Of a DNA stretch of 64,000 bases, positions 13,001 through 25,000 are shown one piece after another (position 1 is the stretch's first letter; every line of letters starts with the position of its first letter). Where the stretch lies: assembly GCA_947247005.1 (NCBI GenBank), contig OX365947.1:39698760-39762759 (forward strand). The letters are read 5' to 3'. This DNA comes from Spisula solida (lineage: Eukaryota > Mollusca > Bivalvia > Venerida > Mactridae). The notes beneath the pieces are model-generated. The model was not told the origin of the DNA, did no database searches, and was given only the letters and a program-made list of their open reading frames with translations. The translations under genes were made by a program, and so were the position numbers.

Positions 13001-16000
13001 AGTTTTTTTCTTTGCTGATTTCAGTAGACAAGACCCTTCGAAAGGAATTTCTGACGGGTGACATTGTGTCACCCTTGAGCATTTTGAGAAAATTGGGGTA
13101 AAAGTTCCAAAATTTTAAGGAAACTGCGAAATTTTGGAATCGGTGAACTACATTGTTATTTATCATCATATTTATAATAAATCACATTTATATGTAGTTA
13201 TTAAGTTGCAGTTGAAGACTGCAATTTTTTTTGGCGTTGATTCATGCAAAAGGAAGTTTTTTGGGGGTAAAACGTTAAAATGTGCATGGAAAAGTGCGAA
13301 TTTTCGGAATCGGTGGACTTTAACGTCATTAGCGATTATATTTGGTAAATAATCGCTGTGATAGTTTTATAGTGACTTGCGATGAAGATATTAAACACCT
13401 GAAGCTAGGCTATGGTACAAAATGTGTTATTTTGGGGGTAAAACGTTAAAAAGTGCATTTAAAAATGCGAATTTTCGGAATCGGTGAAATGTAACGTCAC
13501 TGGCCATTATACTTTGTAAATAATCGCTGTGGTAATTTTATAGTGACTTGTCATTAAGATATCAAACATTTTAAGCTATGCTATGGTACAAAATGTGGTG
13601 TTTCTGGGGTAAAATATTAAATAGTACATGTATGGAGGAAAACTGGAATAGGTAGACCAGGTACAATGCCATGTATCTTGTCTGTGTAATTAATCAATAT
13701 GAATGATGTTAATAACCTTACAGTTTTTATTTCAACTGTCCTAAGTTTGGCTATTGTGCAAATGTGATAATTTGGGGTATTCATTGTAACTTCAAAATAT
13801 AAAGAAAATGTGCGAATTTTTCGAGGTGGTTGACTACACAGTCTTTTATCGTTTTATTTCATCGTAAATCCATGCAACATGTAGTTATTAACATGTAGAG
13901 TTTAAGATATCAAATCTATGTGTAATGTTATTGAGATACATATGATATATTGGGATAAAATGCTATAAAATATAAACGAAATTTTATTTTTGGAATCCGT
14001 AGACTTTATTGCCCTTAGATATTTATATGATATGTATCCCTGGTCATAGAAATGACTATTCTAGCTGTGTGTAAATTACATCATATAACTATTACTAGCA
14101 ATGCCCAACATAACTAGTATGTGTTATCCCATGTAGACTAGGAGATGATGCTGTGCAAGGCAAATATAGATTTTAATAGAGCCAGTAATGACGTCTCCAT
14201 AGTGCTGAGTACCCGAAACAGTAATCAAATAAATAGCAGCGTCAGGCGCAGTAGTTGATATCCTATCCCGCTAGGAATGACTATACTGGTGTCCCAGGCA
14301 GTGTTTTGTCACCCTCGTAGAACCAGGAATACATGTTCACAGCAGTGTAAGGTATCATATAGAGCATATTATGGCTATTCTATGCAGTGTTCAATGCCGT
14401 ATAAAGTCTGGAATGACAGTTTTAGACATCACAAAACAAGGCGAAGCTGTGCCAGGTAGAGTCAGAACATCCCAAAATAGATCAAGGAATGGCTGTTCAC
14501 AGCAGTACAAGGTTACTAATCCATACGATCATATCACTGGCACTCGACCAGACAAACAACTCTATACATGACCTTGGCTTATAATATATACGCTTCTGGT
14601 CAGTGGGTCATACATCACAATGACAATCAGTGGTACACTATAAAGTTAATAAAGTGTATGTTATATAATTAGTACCCCACAGAGCAACACAGAGCAGTTG
14701 CAAACTGTGTTGGGTACCAATTAAAGCAAGGAATGGCTGTTTCAGATCATGTACAGACTTGTGCCACAAGTGAACGTCACAAAACAACATGGCCGACGTC
14801 ATGTAAAAATATGCTCAAAATTAAACGCTGTGTAATGCTAATAATATGAATAGGCTGATCTTAATATTTTGTGATGTAGTCAGTTGATTTAAGCATGTTC
14901 TGGATTCGCTTTGGTATGTTGGAATTCAGGTTTCTGAAGTTATTTAAGTAGTGTTTATCAAAGTGTCTCAGAGGGCGAGTTTTTGGTCTCTCTCTAGTGT
15001 CAATTAGTTCTGGGCGAGTTTTGATTTGCCTCTTCAATCTATACCAAACAATCTGAATAATATTAAGGTCCGAGGTCTTGGCTAGCTACGCTATGGAATG
15101 AAAACGATTTCTGGCTTTATATTTACTCAAAACACGGGCTCTATCTATAGGGGTATGCGCCTTGGCAAAAAAAGCTCTCTGATGAAATCAATGTACAACA
15201 ACTGGCCATAGGTTATCTTCTAGTGTTTTAATTTAACCTTTGGTATTTATATTTGAATCTACAACAGTTAATATGCCGATTAAGTCCATTTTCTGTTTTC
15301 TTTAACTATCCTCAAAGGTTGTGGACCGTCACGCTCAGCGAAATTTTAGTTGAACGCCCTTTCTCGGAAGATTCTCTGTCTGGTCACATCGTCTAACACT
15401 ATTAAAAATACCTGACAGTGTAGTTCTAGACATGCCTATGCTATGTGATTTATCCGTCTGTGAGATTCCTGAGTAGAATAGCCAAGCTACGGCTTGTTTT
15501 ATGCCAAGTGTAAGTAATTTACGCCTCTCTACCATGTTTGTTTACCTCGAAATGAAAGTATATCCCAGATGCTTGTTTTGACATTAATTGCGTCATATAT
15601 GACGTCATGACCTAGAAAGATATTTTAATCGTCTAAGGGACACAATCCCTACACTTTTTAGATAATGGGACGTCATTTAGTTCTCCCCCTTAATATAAAC
15701 CGTCACTCCGAAACGTCATAATGACGTTCACTTTTGGCACGGCGCTGTATGTGTCCGAATTAAGCAAGGAATAGCCTAGAGGTAGGGCGCACGTTTTGGG
15801 ATCGAGAGATTCCGGGTTAGATCCCACTCTGCACCATTGCTAAATTTCTCTGAGCAAGAATAACCTACAATGCCCACCCGACAAAGGTGTGAATTGGTGC
15901 TTTTGTTGATGTGCATGTTCGATATTTCTGGTCTCTATTTTGGCGGCACACATACCAGAGGAGAACTAGTCTCCACATGGAGGGGAGACTGGAACGCAAG

Positions 16001-19000
16001 TATCCTTAGTGTAACCCAATGAATGTCAAAGGATGGCTGAACGGCTGAATTTCTGAAAGTGGTCCTCCAAAACTCGGTAACGTTTTAACTTTAAATGTCA
16101 AATGTACTGTTTGATACCCTATAGATTTAAAAATGGCTGCGTCCAGTAGTATTGTGTTTCAAATGAAGTCACGAATGACTCTGTCAGGCAATATTCAACC
16201 AGGGATGGCTTGACAGGTAATGTATGATTCTTATAAATTCAGGAATATTCGTTGCCATGCTTCCAACAGTATTAGGCAACCCTTTTAGGTCATAAATTGC
16301 TATGCTATCCTTTGGAGCTGGGAAAGGATGTGTTACATACCCCATTATGGGCCATAGAGCAATGAATGGCAGTCCCAAGCAGTGTTATGTAGCATATAAA
16401 GCCATGAATGACTGTGTCTGATAGTATTTGCTAACTAATAGAGCAGTGCTAGGTACCACAGAAGGCATATGCCAAAAAGTGTCAGGTGGCCCGTGAGCTC
16501 CAGGAATAGACACTATATACAAAAAACATTATGTTAGGTTGATTGTGAAACAAGTTATTTCAACTCATATTAATTAATCACACCCGGCGACTAATTATTG
16601 AATTATTGATGTTATTCATCGCTATGATGGTATGAGAGAGAAACCAGCGTCCCATTTATGCTAAGTATATATATATGCAAGGGAATTACTCCATGATAGC
16701 ATTTTATATTGTCTTTGGTATGACCAGCCTTGAATTGAGCCTGAGACATCCCGCAATCGAAGCGTACGCTTTACCACTAGGCTATCGAGGAGTGACAGTA
16801 CACAGCAGTATATAGTATCGATAGCGCTAGGGGTGACTGTCATGCACGTATAGAGCCAGAAATTGCTGAGCCAGGTACCGCAAAGAGTAACGAATTGCTG
16901 TGCCAGGACACTGAATGTATCCAATACCATAAGATAAGCAGCAGTGGTCTGTACCCAATTAGACGAGGAATGGTTGGTGGTGGTGAGTACTTTATATGGT
17001 TATGTATAGGTTAACATTTTTTCTGGCATGGCTTTATAAAATGGTGGTCAGTGATCTACAGTAGGTCTTAGATTGTTTGTACTCATAGGACATTGAATGG
17101 TGGACGCACTGTTGGTTTTAATACCCTACTAGGCCTAGCAAGCTTGTTTTCAGTGGTATGGGTACTCTATAGGGCATGACTTGTGATGCATTTATCTGGT
17201 TCTAATGGGTACCTCGTATGTTCAATGATGGTGGTCTTGGTGTTGATGAGTAATACAAAATAATAATAAGGCTGGAAATGACTTTATGTAGTAAAATCTG
17301 ACTTGTCCGTAGATTAAAAATGTACAAAGAGATTTACTATCAAGTTAAATTAATTATAACAGCGTAGTAAACATATTCCCAAAAATCATACTTTTCGTGA
17401 CAATTGTGTATGTTCTATCCTAAAAGTATATATTTTGCACCATACCATGATTGAAGATGATTGTTACACATTACTATTGATCATATTACAGTAATTACAA
17501 TTGTTATTACCAAATAAAATTATCCATGACATTGAAGTCTATCAGTTCCGAAAATTAGCACTTTCCGTTATATTATTTAGTGTTTACCCCCAAAATTCCA
17601 CATTTTGTACCAAAGCCTTGCTTAAGGTGTTTAATATCATCATCGCAAGTCACTATTAAACTATCACAACGATTATTTATCAAACATAATGGCTTATGAC
17701 GTTATAGTCCACCGATTCCGAAAATTCGCACTTTTTCACACACTTTTTAACGTTTTACCCCAAAAATACCTCCTTTTGCATAAATCCACGGCAATAAATT
17801 TTCAGTCTTTAACTGCAACTTAGTAACTACATATAAATGTGATTTATTATAAAATATTATTATAAATAACAATTTAGTACACCGATTCCAAAAATTCGCA
17901 GTTTCGTTTATATTTTGGAACTTTTACCCCAATTTTCTCAAAATGCTCAAGGGTGACACAATGTCACCCGTCAGAAATTCCATTCGAAAGGTCTTGTCTA
18001 CTGATATCAGCAAAGAAAAAAACTTTATACTCCAATGCAAGGTATCTCGGGTTTGGGGCCGAACTATTACTGTGAATCAAACCCAGATCAGTAGTCTACA
18101 AAGCCAGCCCCACTACACAGCTAGAAGTTGGGTGACTTATTAATCCATCTATTAATGAATCCATCTATTTTATGAAAACATGCGAGAGAAATAATCCTTC
18201 CCCGCCTCCTTTATCAGGAACATTTGAATGGTTAGTCCTAATAATATGCATACTTATACATAAAGTGTCCTAAAGGGAGCACTTATAATCCAGTTAGGAT
18301 CTGGTGACAGTGACATAGCTGTTTATGTGTACACCGAAGATTACAACCATTGTCTGAATAGGTAGTGTAAATATAGTTTGTTATTTTAGCATTGAAATGA
18401 TCGCTGTCTGTTTAAGCCGTAATTATTGGTTTTACGCCGTAATAGTGGACCCTACCGCTGCATCACTGTATTCTTACCCTGACTTTACTTTACATCACTT
18501 AGCCAGATTGTATTGTTATATTGCATTGTTGTTACATGTATTTCAAGTACAGCTACGAGCCTTAAACTGTCCAAAATAAAATAATTGTTATGGAAATGGG
18601 ATGTATTAAACATACCCACCCAAATTAATATGACACTTTTAACCTTTTATGTATAAGATAGACATTGAGTATCACTGTTTATGAGATTTAGACGCAAGCT
18701 ATAACAATTACAGGAGAACATATATAGCTAAATCGTACAGTTCATTTCTTTTAAACAACAGATGCAATAGGAGAGATCATGTTTGTATACAAAGGGAATA
18801 GTACCACCAGCTAGCTATTCGGGTGAATAGCAGGTTTTTATTGTTTATTCATCCAATAGGTTGCCGGTGGGCATTTTGCATATGAATACGGTGATCTCCC
18901 CTATATTTACTATCAAATACTGATAGCAACGTATGCAAAACATAATAGTATGCTCCCACCACAGTAAAACGTGCAGAATTCAATCGGATTGCTGCCAGGG

Positions 19001-22000
19001 AGCTAGCTACATTTGTAATATTGGTAACATACACATACTTCGGGTGGGGGTAGAGACGATTTGTTTCAAGTTATACTTTTTTAAATGTTATACACTAATA
19101 TAGTGACACAGTTATATTTCTTTGTATACACGACAATTATTATTGTCAGCGATGGTTGATTGTGCAGCATTGCTTGCTACGCACCATGCAATTTGATCCC
19201 AACAATCAAATAACATTCTGCACTTATTACTCAAATCAACAAAGGATCAAAATCATAGGTTATTCAGCACAAACGTGTTGGATAAGGGATTTAGAAGATG
19301 GCAATACTGTTCTGTGATTGGCTATTTGCGGGTTATCGTGGTCCCTTATAACTAATGAATTTCTGCCTCAAAAATTGTTATCAAATGACACATAGTAATT
19401 TTATTCTCATTTAGTTGTAATTTATAACTGGTAGCTGTCTCGACTGAATGAGGTTGAATTTCTATCTGACATTTCGGTGAATATTTGTGTGCTGCCTGAT
19501 TTAGTATTATAAGTTTAAGCGTGGTGTACTTATGATCTCTATGATGATATTGTGACCTAGCTGCAGCTGTGGTCCAGTGGTTTGTGTGCTGGATTTGTAA
19601 CCTGACAATCCAGGTTTGATTCCTGGTTGTGGCAGATCATACCCTTCCATGAAAATTGAAAACAATGTTGACTTTGATCCACATGTGGAGAAGTTGCAGG
19701 TTCTAAAGTTTGTTGAAAGGTTAGTTAGTACTGCATGATTAGAATGCAGTCCAGGAAAATTGGTGAGGTGAATCAGCAGCCATATAATTATACTGTAACT
19801 GAAACATGTTGTGAAACAGCTTTTAACCCGAATAAAATAAATTATAAAGGGGTGTCTGTTCAAAACCTGGTCATAATTCCTAGAATTTCCACATTTTCTT
19901 GTTGATCATTTATTCTTTTTTTGATCATTCATTCTTGTAGGCCTACATTAGAGTGAAGTTTCACTAATGAAACCAATCAAAAAGGTGGTCTTAAAAGAAA
20001 AGCTGTCTTAGTAGCAGATCTGTTTTGCTCTTTTATGACTTTCGTTGTTTTAATACAATTGAACAAATTGCCATGGTTTTTAATAACCAAAGTGGCCTTT
20101 TTAGCAGAATTTCACTACAGATATATAACATACTGATATTGTTACAGAAAATGGGCCATGCTTGGGTACAAGATCAGGACCAAACTTGGAATATGAATGG
20201 TTGTCATATCAGGAGGTGAGTTTGTTGTCCATGATATGATAGAGGATAGTCATTTTGTTGCTTTTGTGTTTAAGGTCACATTCTTTTTCTTCATATAAAG
20301 CGTGATATTTTTGAGTGAAATAAATTTGATTTTTTTCCAAACATTTATTGAAAATGGTAACATACTTCAATTGCCTTAAATGGGCAACTTGTTAAATATA
20401 TTGATATATTTCTAGGTGTATGATAGATCGCTGGCATTTGGTTCCTGGATGTTAGCTAATGGTATTACTAGTAAGCAGGAAGATATTATTGGAATCTTTG
20501 GCCAGAACAGAACTGAGGTAAGGAGGTATTTCTATATAAATAGTATTTGGTATTTGTCTGAATGGGATCTATCGCTACACATTGATCCCGACAACAACGG
20601 TTATGTGGGATTCACTAAAGGAGTTGCTGTAGCACCAGACTTGCACCCCAAAAAGTAATAATAATTATTATTATTAATAATAATAAGGTATTTGTTTGTG
20701 CTCAAGGTGCAGAGGCCTGGTGCTATGTTATTGTATGGACATAACCCTTAACGGTTTCTTGTAGTAAATATGTACTTTTCAGATGTTTGATGCCATCATA
20801 ATAGGTAGCAAAGGGTGCTCTGAAAAAGCCTCTGATACATACTGGCATATATATGGCGTTAAATTAATTTATAAACTTGGTTGCCAGTTTTTGTAGGTAT
20901 TTCTATATAGTTACACTATATGTACATACACACTGCTGCAGCTGACTCTTTAAAATACATGTACTAGGCACTTCTAATATGCAAAATTGATTGGAAATAA
21001 TTATATTATAATGAATGCAGCATTGCTACAAATGGCTACTTGTTTGTTTGTTTGTTTGTTTGTTTGTTTGTTTGTTTGTTTGTTTGTTTGTTTGTTTGTT
21101 TGTTTGTTTGTTTGTTTGTTTGTTTGTTTGTTTGTTCGTTCGTTCGTTCGTTCGTTCGTTCGTTCGTTCGTTCGTTCGTTCGTTCGTTCGTTCGTATTTG
21201 ACTGAGACAGTTGTAAGTGCATGGTCACCTTGTTATTCTGTGCCAAGTTGCCCAATAACCTTGAACTTTGATGGAAGGCAGTTGTCTAATACAAGGAATC
21301 CGGGTGCCAACCTGCCAAGTTGCCCAATGACCTTGTAAACATAGAGGGAAGGCAGTTGTGTAATACAAGGAATCCAGGTGCCACCCTGCCAAGTTGCCCA
21401 ATTAAATTGAACTTGGAGGAAGGCTGTTGTTTAATACAAGGAATCCGGGTGCCACCCTGCCAAGTTGCCCATTGACCTTGAACTTTGAGGGAAGGCAGTT
21501 GTGTAATACAAGGAATTCGGGTACCACCCTGCCAAGTTGCCCAATGACCTTGAACTTCAAGGGAAGGCAGTCGTGTAATACAAGGAATCCGGGTGCCACC
21601 CTGCCAAGTTGCCCAATGACCTTGAACTTTGAGGGAAGGCAGTTGTGTAGTACAAGGAAACCAGGTGCCACCCTGCCAAGTTGCCCAATGACCTTGAACT
21701 TCGAGGGAAGGCAGTTGTATAATACAAGGAGTCCGAGTGCCACCCTGCCATGTTGCCCAATTACCTTGAACTTCGAGGGAAGGCAGTTGTGTAGTACAAG
21801 GAATCCAGGTGCCACCCTGCCTAGTTGCCCAATGACCTTGAACTTTGAGGGAAGGCAGTTGTGTAGTACAAGCAAACCAGGTGCCACCCTGCCAAGTTGC
21901 CCAATTACCTTGAACTTCGAGGGAAGGCAGTTGTGTAGTACAAGCAAACCAGGTGCCACCCTGCCAAGTTGCCCAATGACCTTGAACTTCGAGGGAAGGC

Positions 22001-25000
22001 AGTTGTGTAGTACAAGCAAACCAGGTGCCACCCTGACAAGTTGCCCAATTACCTTGAACTTCGAGGGAAGGCAGTTGTGTAGTACAAGGAAACCAGGTGC
22101 CACCCTGCCAAGTTGCCCAATTACCTTGAACTTCGAGCGAAGGCAGTTGTGTAGTACAAGGAAACCAGGTGCCACCCTGCCAAGTAGTACAAGGAAACCA
22201 GGTGCCACCCTGCCAAGTTGCCCAATGACCTTGAACTTCGAGGGAAGGCAGTTGTGTAGTACAAGCAAACCAGGTGCCACCCTGCCAAGTTGCCCAATTA
22301 CCTTGAACTTCGAGGGAAGGCAGTTGTGTAGTACAAGCAAACCAGGTGCCACCCTGCCAAGTTGCCCAATTACCTTGAACTTCGAGGGAAGGCAGTTGTG
22401 TAGTACAAGGAAACCAGGTGCCACCCTGCCAAGTTGCCCAATTACCTTGAACTTCGAGGGAAGGCAGTTGTGTAGTACAAGGAAACCAGGTGCCACCCTG
22501 CCAAGTTGCCCAATGACCTTGAACTTCGAGGGAAGGCAGTTGTGTAGTACAAGCAAACAAGGTGCCACCCTGCCAAGTTGCCTAATTACCTTGAACTTCG
22601 AGGGAAGGCAGTTGTGTAGTACAAGCAAACAAGGTGCCACCCTGCCAAGTTGCCCAATTACCTTGAACTTCGAGGGAAGGCAGTTGTGTAGTACAAGCAA
22701 ACAAGGTGCCACCCTGCCAAGTTGCCCAATTACCTTGAACTTCGAGGGAAGGCAGTTGTGTAGTACAAGGAAACCAGGTGCCACCCTGCCAAGTTGCCCA
22801 ATTACCTTGAACTTCGAGGGAAGGCAGTTGTGTAGTACAAGGAAACCAGATGCCACCCAGCCAAGTTGCCCAATGACCTTGAACTTCAAGGGAAGGCAGT
22901 TGTGTAGTACAAGGAATCCGGGTGCCACCCTGCCAAGTTGCCCAATGACCTTGAACTTCGAGGGAAGGCAGTTGTGTAATACAAGGAAACCAGGTGCCAC
23001 CCTGCCAAGGTGCCCAATGACCTTGAACTTCGAGAGAAGACAGTTGTGTAATATAATATGAGTGCCATACCCTAGCTTTTCCGATTAGACTACTTGTCTC
23101 TTTAACATGACCGTTGTACATCATCCATCCAGTTCATTTCTAGTTAGGTGGTTTCAGAAATGAGCAAGTGCATGACCCCACCGAGATTAGAACCAGGTAC
23201 CTCTTGATTCATTGTCAAGAGCATTACCCATTCGACCGATGTGCCACCCTAGATGGCTACTTAATTGTGGTGTCGTACTAAAGAAGATATAAACAATATT
23301 TTCATTATTCCTATGTTTGGCAGTAAAAAGCTACCCTTATATATTAAGGCGATTGATACCGCCAAGGATAACGCGTTGATAAAACTTGTTTCACATCCAA
23401 TTTACAAACGTATTTAAAACTAGTGTTATAATATATTTTATTACATTATCGTATATTGCTTGTATTGTTATTACAGTGGGTTGTGACAGAGCGAGCATGT
23501 TGTGCTTACACTATCGTTCCGGTAGCCCTGTATGACACACTGGGTGACCAAGCTGTGGCCTTTATCATCAACCAGAGTAAGCATGTCTCCTGTTCATTGT
23601 TTACTTCATGATCTCACTGTATTTTATGTGTCCTATGTCTCAATTATAGTGTGAACAACTTCACTTGATCCTCAACCCTGCTATTGATTTCTTGTCTATA
23701 ATTTAAGTTCGGCTTTGTTTTCTTAAGCAGAGAGTATTACAGCTTTGTACTATACACACTAATCTAAAATGCCAGCTTGGCACAATATGCTTGTACTATA
23801 TTACCATATTACTGTAGTCTATGATACCCAATTCAACATGAATACTAGTTTTAAGGGTTTTCAAGGTTTTTTTCGAGGGTCCTTAAAGTTGGCTGTCCTT
23901 AAGATATTACAGTAATTTGTTTATATAATTTCCAAAATTTTATCATCTGAAGATTTAAAATATTTCTACATACATGTGTAATTACAATATTTACATCCTC
24001 ATACTACATCAGTGGTTAGTCAAGTTTCCAGACTGATTCAGGGTGACGAATTATTATTTATTACTTTCTTGGAAAAATATTGTTAAAACAATTATTCAGC
24101 CACATGTATGTGTGCTATTTTTCGCATATTTATATTTCTTTTTTCAGCTGAAATGAAACTTATTGTGTGTGACGTTGCTACAAAAGCTAATCTTGTTCTA
24201 CAAATGGTTGCTAACGGCGATGGGAAGAAACTAAAAGTGATAGTTGTTATGAATGGATTAGATGATGTAGACCAAGCCTTGGCCAATAAAGTTAATGTTC
24301 AAGTTGTAGCCTATAGTGAAGCCTTGGTAAGCACTCCATTACGGATGATTGCTGATTTTGAATTCTTATAGGAAGTATAGTGACAACTCACTTTAAGAAC
24401 ACCTCAGTGATAATTTCCTCATTATTTTGAATACAATTTTTAAGTCCATTTTTGTTGTATTCAATCTGAATATTAAATACGAGGGTTGTCCGAAAAGTTT
24501 TGAGACTGCTTTTATATAAACGAAACCACTGAGAGAATATGTTTGAAATTTTATCAGCGAATAGATCAATCCACTGTAGACAAGTCCTAAAAAGTTTCGT
24601 TATGATACCACGAATGGAACACATACCACAAACATTATAATAAGTGCATGTAACAACTAACAGAGAACTTCGTAGGTTGTCACACTTGTAGCCATTTCCT
24701 CCATAGAGAGCAGCCTGGGAACCCTCCAAGCTCTAACTTTCGATACACACCTCGAAGGTATTTCATGATAGCGTACACAACTACCCGTTTTCGCTTGACA
24801 GGGTCACAAACCCTAACTTTCATTCACCAATCTTTAAACATGTTCTGCTCAAATGGTAGTTTGCATTCACTAATCACTGACAGTATTCAGTTCGGCATTC
24901 AGTCATTCAAATCTCCATGCCAGCCACTTAAAGATTAAAGCTGGAGAAATAATACTGCATTTAAACATGCTAAGGTTTATTTATACCGTGTCAGAAAGAT

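Larger units (their letters stand above)
12930..18080. mobile_element. foldback-like element with tandem-repeat-bearing long TIRs (ACSL intron 2)
   Basis: The left arm (about 12930-13640, weaker to 13990) is repeated in reverse complement at about 17390-18080. Shared blocks include GAATTTCTGACGGGTGACAT, GTGTCACCCTTGAGCATTTT and GAAAATTGGGGTAAAAGTTC. Inside each arm a unit of about 155-170 bp (core TTTTGGGGGTAAAACGTTAA, GCGAATTTTCGGAATCGGTG) recurs two to three times. Long TIRs made of direct subrepeats are the hallmark of foldback elements. The middle holds degenerate short repeats, a Tc1/mariner relic and a SINE. Confidence 0.75.

Noticed and set aside
20987..21338. Cys-Leu-Phe-Val and Asn-Glu-Arg-Thr repeat ORFs
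   Set aside because: Generated by the (TTTG)n(TTCG)n microsatellite.
21286..23124. Long ORFs of 180 to 544 codons on both strands
   Set aside because: They are caused by a stop-free 72-bp tandem repeat inside ACSL intron 4. The translations only repeat one 24-residue unit and are open on both strands.
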